Below are positions 1 to 5,014 of a DNA stretch of 5,014 nucleotides, in pieces (within the stretch, counting starts at the first letter, position 1; each line of letters begins with the position of its first letter). The stretch comes from DATLXH01 sp035576005 (GTDB lineage Bacteria > Acidobacteriota > Thermoanaerobaculia > Gp7-AA8). Under the pieces are notes generated by a model, which saw nothing but the letters and a program-made list of their open reading frames with translations, searched no databases and was not told the DNA's origin. The translations under genes and the position numbers were made by a program. The stretch covers positions 1-5,014 of the forward strand of contig DATLXH010000101.1 of NCBI GenBank assembly GCA_035576005.1. Direction: 5' to 3'.

Positions 1-177
1 GGGTCGCTGTCTTCCGGGACCAAGCTCGGGATCGGGCTCTATGGCACCAAAGCAAGTACGGTCATGACAAGACCACGCCTCGCGCATTCTAGTTTCTTTC
101 TCTCAGTCGCTGCACCAGCGGTCCGGGGCTCGGGATGACACCTCTGTGTGCTAACAGATGAGCGTGAGAAATGCGGG
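1..177. other. Repeat-like spacer, possible 3' end of an upstream gene
   Basis: No gene can be supported here. Two plus-strand frames are open from the left edge. One ends at TAG 90-92 with residues ending KTTPRAF; the other ends at TGA 136-138. Either could be the tail of a protein that starts outside the window, but there is too little to choose. The first dozen or so codons of the second frame are rich in G or C at third positions. The rest looks like intergenic repeat material. There is a short hairpin, CGCTG-CAC-CAGCG, at 108-120. The block at 129-140 reads TGTCATCCCGAG on the minus strand, a motif common in dispersed bacterial intergenic repeats. TCTGT/ACAGA form a small inverted pair at 143-158. 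The right end runs into the repeat copy at 165-181. Confidence 0.35.
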
Positions 178-181
178 CTAG
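165..181 (-). repeat. Lone end of the CTAACCC dispersed repeat, at the lepB stop
   Basis: On the plus strand this is TGAGAAATGCGGGCTAG. It matches the reverse complement of 4854-4870 at 16 of 17 positions and 1570-1586 at 14 of 17. Unlike the other two copies, I find no complementary arm beside it, so it appears to be a partial or decayed copy. Its CTA at 178-180 is the TAG stop codon of lepB read on the minus strand. Confidence 0.6.
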
Positions 182-858
182 AGTAAAGGGCGAAAAAATC
201 TCCCGAGTCGAGGCATGTAGTGCTCTCGTGGATTGACCGAGAGCGCAACGCCAAATGCCCGGCCTACGATTTTCTTGCGATCGATGAATCCCAGGAATCT
301 GCTGTCGTAGCTGTCGTCACGGTTGTCCCCCATCACAAAGTAGCTCTCCTGAGGGACGGTGAGGGGAGCAAAAGAGCGCACCGAAGGGGCGCCGGGGGTG
401 ACCATCATCGCGTGCATCTGAGAGCCGAACCCCTCGGAAGCCACCTGGTAAATTCCGCGCTCCCGAGGATCCATCGCCGCGAGCCACGCTGGATCGGCAG
501 GGGTAATCGTCACCGCCTGTCCGTTGATCAGGAGACGATTTTCAATCATCTCGATCTGGTCACCAGGAATGCCGATGACTCGCTTGACGAGACGCTTCCC
601 ATCAGCCGGGGAAAAGAAGACGACGATATCGCCTCTCGACGGGTTGTCCCAAACGGCCAGGTGTGACGTCGTGAAGGGAACTTTGAGGTCGTACGCAAGC
701 TTGTTGACGACCACTCGATCGCCTTCGAGGATCGTCGGCTTCATCGAGCCGGTCGGCACGTCGTTCCAGTCAGCTACGGCTGAACGGAGGGACCCGACGA
801 CGGCAAGCATGACCAGGAACGGCCGTATCCACTCCTTCCAGATAGTACCCGCTGCCAC
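178..858 (-). CDS. lepB: Signal peptidase I
   Basis: A membrane-bound serine protease of the S26 family, which removes Sec and Tat signal peptides on the outer face of the inner membrane using a Ser/Lys dyad. The family motifs are clear. Box B is PTGSMKPT with catalytic Ser38, followed by GDRVVVNKLAY. Box D is LVKRVIGIPGD with catalytic Lys92. Box E is VMGDNRDDSYDSRFLGF at about residues 175-191. A single N-terminal membrane segment lies at about residues 10-28. I chose the GTG start at 858 (226 residues) because AGGAGG lies 4 bases upstream and the hydrophobic segment follows at once. An ATG at 951 would add 31 residues that lack membrane or family features. The protein is shorter than E. 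coli LepB (324 residues) and has one membrane anchor rather than two, as in many Lep proteins. The TAG stop lies inside a dispersed repeat. It is transcribed divergently from the rhodanese gene. Confidence 0.95.
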   Translation of the reverse strand: MAAGTIWKEWIRPFLVMLAVVGSLRSAVADWNDVPTGSMKPTILEGDRVVVNKLAYDLKVPFTTSHLAVWDNPSRGDIVVFFSPADGKRLVKRVIGIPGDQIEMIENRLLINGQAVTITPADPAWLAAMDPRERGIYQVASEGFGSQMHAMMVTPGAPSVRSFAPLTVPQESYFVMGDNRDDSYDSRFLGFIDRKKIVGRAFGVALSVNPREHYMPRLGRFFRPLL

Positions 859-862
859 AAAG

Positions 863-868
863 CCTCCT
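863..868 (-). promoter_or_regulatory. Ribosome binding site of lepB
   Basis: AGGAGG on the minus strand, with a 4-base spacer (CTTT) before the GTG at 858. It decides the start in favour of the 226-residue form. The beta-helix gene has the same AGGAGG with the same 4-base spacer. Confidence 0.75.
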
Positions 869-1001
869 GCGCTGTTCCCGGCTTTCAGTGCCGACCCTGC
901 CGCATGGAACCGTGATGAACTCCCACGAATTGCCACGAGATGTTTGCACAACTCCTGCGATTTCCGGAATGGGTTCTTCGCACCGAGTCGTTGTGTGGAG
1001 T

Positions 1002-1025
1002 ACGTTCAAACGTCAACGAACGTTT
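1002..1025. promoter_or_regulatory. Nested inverted repeats ahead of the rhodanese gene
   Basis: Two overlapping dyads share this stretch. ACGTTC (1002-1007) pairs with GAACGT (1018-1023) across 10 bases. AAACGT (1008-1013) pairs with ACGTTT (1020-1025) across 6 bases. They end 9 bases before the Shine-Dalgarno sequence. They sit in the 187-base region between the divergent lepB and rhodanese genes and could be an operator or an RNA leader structure. I found no convincing -35/-10 pair nearby, so a regulatory role is an inference. Confidence 0.3.
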
Positions 1026-1034
1026 CCGCATCCT

Positions 1035-1039
1035 GGAGG
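1035..1039 (+). promoter_or_regulatory. Ribosome binding site of the rhodanese gene
   Basis: GGAGG, with a 6-base spacer before ATG at 1046. The frame is open far upstream, to 524 across lepB, so this site is what places the true start. The signal peptide begins directly after it. Confidence 0.8.
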
Positions 1040-1045
1040 TTATTC

Positions 1046-1495
1046 ATGAAGCATCATCGTTTTGTCACCGCAACCGTGACAATCCTGCTCCTGGCTGGAG
1101 CCGCCCAGGCGCAGGTCAGCGCAGGCAATCCGAATGTGATGATCACTCCGGTCAATCCGGCGGCGCCGGGCACGATCAAAAGGATCAACGTAGTCGACGC
1201 CTTCAAGGAAGTGAACGCGAAACGAGCCGTCATCGTCGACGTACGAAGCGCGGATCAATTTCGACTCGGCCACATCAAGGGTGCGATCAACATTCCTCTG
1301 TCTCAGCTCACGCGGAGAGTTCGTGAGTTGCCATTCGGCCGCACGGTCATTACTTACTGCGCCTGCCCCGCCGAAGAGACGAGTGGCCGCGCTGTGCTCT
1401 CGCTGGCGAACCACGGAATGAAGAACGCCGCAGCCATGCTCGGCGGTTATAACAGCTGGAAAAAGCAGAACCTCCCAATCGAACGCTCGAAGTAA
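1046..1495 (+). CDS. Exported single-domain rhodanese-like protein
   Basis: A 149-residue protein with a Sec signal peptide (MKHHR, hydrophobic core, AQA before the likely cleavage at about residue 22). A single rhodanese domain follows at about residues 45-146. Family landmarks are IVDVRS (63-68), GHIKGAINIPL (75-85) and a C-terminal LGGYNSWKK (132-140). The active-site loop starts at Cys105 in TYCACPAEETSGRA. It differs from the usual CxxGxR type because it has a second Cys at 107 and CPAE after the nucleophile position. Rhodaneses move sulfane sulfur between donors and thiol acceptors, and some members only bind or signal. The substrate cannot be told from the sequence. The export signal implies a periplasmic or envelope location. 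It is divergent from lepB, convergent with the beta-helix gene and stands alone, so it is probably its own transcript. Confidence 0.92.
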   Translation: MKHHRFVTATVTILLLAGAAQAQVSAGNPNVMITPVNPAAPGTIKRINVVDAFKEVNAKRAVIVDVRSADQFRLGHIKGAINIPLSQLTRRVRELPFGRTVITYCACPAEETSGRAVLSLANHGMKNAAAMLGGYNSWKKQNLPIERSK

Positions 1496-1543
1496 ACGCT
1501 TCGCGGCGCTTTAGACAACCGTAGGATTTGCAGCGGACGGATC

Positions 1544-1584
1544 AACCTGCATTCTCACAGACTTCGTCGTGTGAAATGCGGGTT
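1544..1584. repeat. Compact hairpin copy of the CTAACCC repeat, likely bidirectional terminator
   Basis: An almost complete foldback of 41 bases. AACCTGCATT (1544-1553) pairs with AATGCGGGTT (1575-1584), with one G-T pair. TCACA (1555-1559) pairs with TGTGA (1570-1574). GAC (1560-1562) pairs with GTC (1566-1568) around a TTC loop. C1554 and G1569 are single-base bulges, giving about 18 stem pairs. It lies between the convergent rhodanese and beta-helix genes and could end transcription from both sides. There is no clear T-run, so intrinsic termination is not assured. Its right arm contains the beta-helix stop codon. It matches both ends of the larger element at 4854-5014 brought together. Confidence 0.7.
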
Positions 1585-3244
1585 AACGTCGCGTGGTTGC
1601 TCTCCGTCTCCCACGAGTGGGCGGGTTCCTGTCCGGGAGAATCTCGACGCGCAGGACGTAGGCCCCTACCGCAGCATTCTGCGGCCGTCTCGAGACCCCG
1701 TCCCGATCCCGCAGGACCGCATTCGAAAGGTTCCCCACTGGCACCGCCGGTCTCGCAGGCGCATCACCCCAACCAAAATCGGGGATGGCGACGGGAGGAA
1801 AGCGGGACAAATTGCTCCCCTCAATGGGACGGACATTGTTGGCAATGGCATACACCAATTGAGGCTCGACCAGATTTACCACGTTCTCCATCGACACACG
1901 GGTCTCATTGCAGGTCGGATTGGAGCTGCCACAGCCGGTCCCGGACGCGATGCCGAGCTCGCCCTCCGGATTCGAGATGACGTTGCCGCGAATCTGGAGA
2001 TTGGTGTCCGCGCGGGTCGGCACTTCCTCCACATTGGAATCCTCCTGCGCAGCTCCGCTGTAAGGCGGGCTGACCAGAAAGTGTCGGGAGCTGGAGAATC
2101 CGGCCGGGTTGTAGAGCAGATTGTTGTAGATGAACACGTTCCGGTTCGGGATCCTCACGTCGTTGTTCCCGTCGCTCACACGAGTGGTTCCCCAGCCACC
2201 ATCGAGAAGATAGATGGCGCAGAGCTCGCGACCGGGATCCCCCGGCTTCCCGTCACAGCTCCTCAGACCGAAAGTAACCTCGATCATGTGACCGCGCGCT
2301 CCAACCCTGAACAGCGTGTTGTGAGCGAGCAGAATGTTGTAGCCGCCCCTGACCCCCAGCCCGGCCCCTTCGACGTCATGGATGATGTTGTTGACGACCT
2401 TGATGTCGTAGGCCTCGTAGTGAATCCACGGCTCTACCATGAGCTGGAAGCCGGTGCGCTGACCGGCGGTGAACCCTCCGGCTCCGCATTCGGAGATCTC
2501 GTTGCCCTCGATCCGCAGGTAGGCCGAACCGCCTTTGGCGTACATGCACCAGTCCCGGGCGTTTCGAATCTGGCTGTTGATCACATGGCCGTATTGCACA
2601 GACACGAAGTCAATTGCATTGTCGTCTGCCCCTTCGATTGTCGATTCCTCAATAAAAATGTTGGTTGACCGATTCACCTTCAGTGTCTCGCGAGCCTCGC
2701 GGTTTCCTCCGTCGAGCTGTGACCCTCGGATGAGAAGGTGATCGCACCGCTCGCAACGAACGACGTCGCCAGCCGGCTCCGGGATGATGTCCAGATCGAT
2801 CAGGTAGAAGTACTTCATGTCGAAAAGGTTCAGGTCGCCCGTCAGAAAGGCCTTCCCACGACCCTCGGCCGACTGAATGATGAGAGGGAAGTCGTACGTT
2901 CCGTAACGCGACTCGATGTAACCCGGAACCGATCCACGACCATACGTCCCGGGAAGGAGCATCAGCCGATATCCTCGGCTCGAGAAGGTCTGGCGGATCG
3001 GAATGCGGTTGATAGCCGCAGCCACCGTCCTCAGCGCATCGGCCCGCGAGGAGCCGCCGTTTGAATCGTTGCCACTTAGAGGGTCGACCCAAAGATCTGC
3101 GACCGACGGTGTGCCGATGTCGTAGGCTCCTGGAGCCGCGGCGACTGCCACCTCAGCCGTGAGGCATCCACTGACGATGAGAAGAATTGCTGCAGGAAGA
3201 CTCCTCGCTGTCAGTCTTTTCTTTCTTAGTGAGAGAGATTGCAT
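1583..3244 (-). CDS. Right-handed parallel beta-helix protein, probable lipoprotein
   Basis: A 553-residue exported protein. The N-terminus has basic residues (RKKR), a hydrophobic stretch and VSGC at 24-27, which fits a lipobox with Cys27 lipidated. Ordinary Sec cleavage near AVAAA (about 33-37) is the alternative. LWVDPLSGNDSNGG (51-64) is the usual N-terminal entry of secreted beta-helix proteins. PbH1-type turns rich in Asn follow from about 165 to 425, for example NNIIHD, AHNTLFRVG, FIYNNLLYNP and IRGNVISNP. DRDGVSRRPQNAAVGAYVL (513-531) is the common closing motif. Such folds occur in polysaccharide lyases, hydrolases and adhesins. I see no diagnostic catalytic set, so the activity is unknown. 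Besides Cys27 there are eight Cys residues (164, 167, 233, 253, 330, 342, 438, 445), which may form disulfides. The tail is Arg-rich. Start ATG 3244 is preferred over 3289 because of AGGAGG 4 bases upstream. It is divergent from the pilin operon, and its TAA stop lies in a repeat hairpin. Confidence 0.88.
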   Translation of the reverse strand: MQSLSLRKKRLTARSLPAAILLIVSGCLTAEVAVAAAPGAYDIGTPSVADLWVDPLSGNDSNGGSSRADALRTVAAAINRIPIRQTFSSRGYRLMLLPGTYGRGSVPGYIESRYGTYDFPLIIQSAEGRGKAFLTGDLNLFDMKYFYLIDLDIIPEPAGDVVRCERCDHLLIRGSQLDGGNREARETLKVNRSTNIFIEESTIEGADDNAIDFVSVQYGHVINSQIRNARDWCMYAKGGSAYLRIEGNEISECGAGGFTAGQRTGFQLMVEPWIHYEAYDIKVVNNIIHDVEGAGLGVRGGYNILLAHNTLFRVGARGHMIEVTFGLRSCDGKPGDPGRELCAIYLLDGGWGTTRVSDGNNDVRIPNRNVFIYNNLLYNPAGFSSSRHFLVSPPYSGAAQEDSNVEEVPTRADTNLQIRGNVISNPEGELGIASGTGCGSSNPTCNETRVSMENVVNLVEPQLVYAIANNVRPIEGSNLSRFPPVAIPDFGWGDAPARPAVPVGNLSNAVLRDRDGVSRRPQNAAVGAYVLRVEILPDRNPPTRGRRRATTRR

Positions 3245-3248
3245 CCGT

Positions 3249-3254
3249 CCTCCT
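3249..3254 (-). promoter_or_regulatory. Ribosome binding site of the beta-helix gene
   Basis: AGGAGG on the minus strand with a 4-base spacer (ACGG) before ATG at 3244. It selects the 553-residue form, whose signal sequence then begins in the normal position, over a start 15 codons upstream. Confidence 0.75.
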
Positions 3255-3323
3255 AGGATTCCCCGGCAGAGTCGTCGCGCGAATCGCATGCGAGGATCAC
3301 CACCCTTCCACCCGTCGTCATGA

Positions 3324-3349
3324 TTGATTACCTGTCACTGACAAATCAA
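3324..3349. promoter_or_regulatory. Compound inverted repeat in the beta-helix/pilin divergent region
   Basis: TGTCA (3333-3337) and TGACA (3339-3343) form a perfect dyad around one C. TTGATT (3324-3329) and AATCAA (3344-3349) extend it, with ACC (3330-3332) unpaired on the left. It lies about 80 bases from the beta-helix start and 70 bases from the first pilin start, where an operator acting on both promoters would sit. I could not assign convincing -35/-10 elements. TACAAT at 3405-3410 resembles a -10 box for the pilin operon but has no matching -35. Function is inferred. Confidence 0.35.
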
Positions 3350-3418
3350 ACCTGATCTCGCTGCGCCATCTCTGGATTGGTCTCGAGGCCCGGCGACGCG
3401 TGAGTACAATCGAGCTTC

Positions 3419-3807
3419 ATGCGAAGCCAGAAGGGATTCACGCTGGTCGAGACTCTTGTCGCACTCCTGATTCTTACTCTTGTGGTGACGACCTCGCTCG
3501 CATTTTTTACGACAGACGACTTCGCCTGCTTCAGGCTGAGGAAACGATTGTCGCCTATCAGGCCCTGGTAAACGAAGTTGAAGTTCAGAGACGTATGCCG
3601 TTCGCCTCGCTCACGGCCGGACGCCATCCCTTCACTGCCGACCATCCACTGATGGCGAAGCTACCGGATAAGCATAGCTCCATAGAGATCACCGAGAAGG
3701 CCGTGGACACCCGGGAGCTTCTGCTCAGCATTCGGTGGCGGCAGGGAAAGCGGACTGCGCAGATGACGATTGTCAGGGTCGGAACCGGTGGGGACAATCT
3801 CTGGTGA
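3419..3807 (+). CDS. PilV/GspI-like minor prepilin, split by a -1 frameshift
   Basis: Reading from ATG 3419 gives a class III prepilin start: MRSQKG, cleavage site before Phe7, then FTLVETLVALLILTL with Glu at mature position 5. That frame stops at TAA 3569-3571 after 50 residues. The rest of a normal minor pilin continues in the -1 frame: YDRRLRLLQAEETIVAYQAL onward to TGA 3805-3807. The switch fits the run of six T at 3503-3508. Rereading one T there joins AFF to YDRRLR and gives a 129-residue protein. The start is fixed by an in-frame stop at 3401-3403, and its Shine-Dalgarno sequence is weak. The stop of the shifted frame overlaps the next gene's GTG, so translation of that frame is expected to reach the operon's next start. 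Minor pseudopilins of this type sit in the inner membrane and help start pilus or pseudopilus assembly. Programmed frameshifting, a real mutation or a sequence error are all possible. Confidence 0.8.
3524..3536 (+). other. Small hairpin downstream of the T-run
   Basis: GCCTG-CTT-CAGGC is a perfect 5-base stem with a 3-base loop, beginning 15 bases after the last T of the slippery run. That is farther than the spacing usual for a frameshift-stimulating structure, so it is weak support for recoding. Confidence 0.25.
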
Positions 3808-4322
3808 GTCGTCGAGTGTCAGACCGATCACGAGACTCGGGGTTCACGCTGATCGAGGTCGTCGTAACCCTGAGCATCGCCGGGACGATCATCTTCATGG
3901 TTGTCATGCTTCAGGCCGAGATGCTCCGTTTTGACCGCAGCTTTCGCATGAACCTCATGACCCACCCTGAGCTCCACGCTGTCCTGGCGCGAGTGCGACG
4001 AGACGTCGTGGACGCCCGAGATTACCTTCCATCAGCGGGCGCTTACACCCAGTCGCCGACCGCGCTTATCCTCGCCGGGCTCGACCCGCAAGGAGCTCCG
4101 GTCACTATCGTCTGGGACTTTTCAGAGAACTCCCGAGTCCGCCGGCTCGCAATCGACTCTTCGGCCGAACGTGTCTCGGAATGGACAGCGAGAGGCGTCC
4201 TCAGGTTCACCGTCACGAGTTACACCATGCCCGACGGCGAGACCGCTGTTCGACTCCGAGGCTATGACTCGAGCGGAAACTTGCGCATCGAACAGATCAT
4301 CGAACCGAGAGGACATTCATGA
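3804..4322 (+). CDS. PilW/GspJ-like minor prepilin
   Basis: A 172-residue prepilin. The leader is 13 residues ending in Gly, followed by FTLIEVVVTLSIAGTIIF with Glu at mature position 5, so prepilin peptidase cleavage and N-methylation are expected. The hydrophobic helix runs to about residue 38. A charged helix follows (MLRFDRSFRMNLMTHPEL, then ARVRRDVVDARDYLP), which is typical of the J-type pseudopilin stem. A beta-rich globular part follows, including TIVWDFSENSRVRRLAID. I chose GTG 3804 because it overlaps the preceding TGA as GTGA and has GGGGA 9 bases upstream; a GTG at 3816 is possible. The gene ends in an ATGA overlap with the next, indicating translational coupling. The family assignment rests on the N-terminus, length and order in the operon. 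PilW and GspJ cannot be told apart from this alone. Confidence 0.85.
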   Translation: MSRRVSDRSRDSGFTLIEVVVTLSIAGTIIFMVVMLQAEMLRFDRSFRMNLMTHPELHAVLARVRRDVVDARDYLPSAGAYTQSPTALILAGLDPQGAPVTIVWDFSENSRVRRLAIDSSAERVSEWTARGVLRFTVTSYTMPDGETAVRLRGYDSSGNLRIEQIIEPRGHS

Positions 4323-4786
4323 GCCCTCACTCCGGAAACCGGCAGCTGATGAAGTGTGGTACTGCGAATCCACAACTCCCTGCTTCAAAGGGCGAGAGGG
4401 GTTTTGTGCTGCTGAGCGTTCTGCTGCTTGCCTTGCTCTACTTCGGCATGATGGAGCTCATGGCGATCGAGACGAGCGAGGCGGCCAGGTCTGCATCGAG
4501 GTTTCGCTCCCGAATCGTCGCTCAGACTCTGGCAGAGAGCGCGGCCGAGGTCGGCCTCCACAAGATGCTTTACTCCTCGTCGCGATCGGCGACGAGTGAA
4601 GGGATCGATGGAACCATGACGAGCGAGCAGACGCTCAACCCGGACGGCTCATTCGAGATCCGGGCGAGCGGCGTCAGCCGGGGAGCATTTTCGATGCGCG
4701 CCACAGTTTCGATCTACGGTCGAGCAACCATTCGAGATGACGGCTCGACGGAGCTCAGCATCGACCGCACACTGCATTCGCAGTAA
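4319..4786 (+). CDS. PilX/GspK-like minor pilin protein
   Basis: A 155-residue protein with leader residues 1-28 ending KGERG. A hydrophobic helix FVLLSVLLLALLYFGMM follows, and then a charged helix with AARSASRFRSRIVAQTLAESAAEVGL. This is the pattern of the PilX N-terminal family, where an A- and E-rich helix follows the membrane segment. Mature position 5 is Ser, not Glu; GspK likewise lacks the Glu that most pilins have at this position. The later part (about 90-155) is beta-rich and unassigned. The protein is much shorter than GspK (about 300 residues), which favours PilX. ATG 4319 overlaps the previous stop as ATGA and has GAGAGGA with a 6-base spacer. Met11 is a possible shorter start but has a weak binding site. 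No pilY1 gene follows directly, and the operon appears to end here. Confidence 0.82.
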   Translation: MSPHSGNRQLMKCGTANPQLPASKGERGFVLLSVLLLALLYFGMMELMAIETSEAARSASRFRSRIVAQTLAESAAEVGLHKMLYSSSRSATSEGIDGTMTSEQTLNPDGSFEIRASGVSRGAFSMRATVSIYGRATIRDDGSTELSIDRTLHSQ

Positions 4787-4802
4787 CGAACCATGAGAGG
4801 GT

Positions 4803-4818
4803 GGTCGCGTCAGCGACC
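4803..4818 (+). terminator. Candidate terminator hairpin after the pilin operon
   Basis: GGTCGC-GTCA-GCGACC is a perfect 6-base stem with a 4-base loop, starting 17 bases after the stop of the last pilin gene. No T-run follows, so it may be a weak or factor-dependent terminator or only an RNA-stabilising hairpin. Confidence 0.4.
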
Positions 4819-4853
4819 GGGAGAGGGGCCGTGAGAGATACGAAGACCTCGCC

Positions 4854-5014
4854 CTAACCCGCATTTCTCACAGACCTTTGTCGTGAGACGGCGGAGAGTG
4901 GCTTGGATGCGAGGCGCACGGCGATTTTGCGACGAAGGCATAGTCGACACTATGTCGAGGAGCGAAATTGCCGTGCAACGAAGCAGACAGGCCGCTATCC
5001 GTCGTCTCGCGGCG
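4854..5014. repeat. Long imperfect foldback element, cut by the right edge
   Basis: The left end is CTAACCCGCATTTCTCA. Its outer arm 4880-4902 pairs with 4991-5013 over 23 positions with one mismatch and four G-T pairs. An inner arm 4916-4930 pairs with 4962-4976 (15 pairs, two G-T). CATAGT (4939-4944) and ACTATG (4949-4954) close a CGAC loop. Unpaired internal segments are 4903-4915 facing 4977-4990, and 4931-4938 facing 4955-4961. An alternative local hairpin at the left end pairs TCTCAC (4866-4871) with GTGAGA (4883-4888). The element carries no gene. Symmetry predicts a right end like TGAGAAATGCGGGTTAG just past base 5014. It looks like a non-coding mobile palindrome of the MITE or REP type. 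Confidence 0.7.

Noticed and set aside
39..254. Minus-strand frame of 71 codons near the left edge.
   Set aside because: It runs through the TCATCCCGAG-type repeat and overlaps the end of lepB. Its peptide is of the kind produced by translated intergenic repeats.
941..972. Sigma-70 promoter for the rhodanese gene using TTGCAC at 944-949.
   Set aside because: No acceptable -10 element occurs at 16-18 bases spacing.
524..1045. Upstream extension of the rhodanese frame, giving a 323-residue protein.
   Set aside because: The extra part is antisense to lepB and precedes a clear Shine-Dalgarno sequence, ATG and signal peptide at 1046.
1571..2668. Long plus-strand open frame of 365 codons opposite the beta-helix gene.
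   Set aside because: It lies wholly antisense to a well-supported exported protein, has no recognisable domain or ribosome binding site, and is expected by chance in GC-rich coding DNA.
3400..3502. GTG at 3400 as the start of the -1 frame pilin segment, avoiding a frameshift.
   Set aside because: The resulting N-terminus (MSTIELHAKPEG) has no prepilin signal or hydrophobic helix, while the overlapping frame has both in perfect form.
3346..3645. Minus-strand frame of 99 codons across the first pilin gene.
   Set aside because: It is antisense to the prepilin, has no domain and has no convincing ribosome binding site.
4854..5014. Integron attC site.
   Set aside because: The foldback and the GTTAG/CTAAC ends are suggestive, but the ends do not match the R' and R'' core consensus at all positions. 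The neighbours are not cassette-like, and the same motif also occurs as short hairpins at gene ends.

Overview
The window looks like chromosomal DNA from a moderately GC-rich Gram-negative bacterium. The grounds are a Lep-type signal peptidase, a Sec-exported rhodanese, a probable beta-helix lipoprotein and type IV pilus or type II secretion minor prepilins. The repeat-rich spacers and the style of the proteins would fit a soil or subsurface lineage such as Acidobacteriota, but nothing here fixes the taxon. No phage, plasmid, CRISPR, tRNA or rRNA feature is seen.

Layout, left to right. Bases 1-177 are a repeat-like spacer, perhaps with the last codons of an upstream gene. Signal peptidase I (lepB) is on the minus strand (178-858). 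A 187-base divergent region separates it from a plus-strand periplasmic rhodanese (1046-1495). A convergent spacer with a long hairpin (1544-1584) follows. Next is a minus-strand right-handed beta-helix protein (1583-3244). A 174-base divergent region then leads to a tight plus-strand operon of three minor prepilin-like genes (3419-4786). These overlap by 4 bases at each junction (GTGA, then ATGA). The window closes with the left part of a long foldback repeat (about 4854 to beyond 5014).

The pilin trio resembles the PilV/PilW/PilX (GspI/GspJ/GspK) minor pseudopilin set that primes pilus assembly. The first gene is broken by a frameshift at a run of six T. A -1 shift there would restore one 129-residue prepilin whose stop overlaps the next start. 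The other genes share no evident pathway. LepB could process Sec signal peptides such as that of the rhodanese, while prepilins need a separate prepilin peptidase that is not in this window.

The most unusual non-coding signal is a family of short repeats with the terminal motif CTAACCCGCATTTCTCA. It occurs three times: as a lone end at the lepB stop codon, as a compact hairpin at the beta-helix stop codon, and as the outer end of the large foldback at the right edge. In the first two, the repeat itself supplies the gene's stop codon at the same repeat position.
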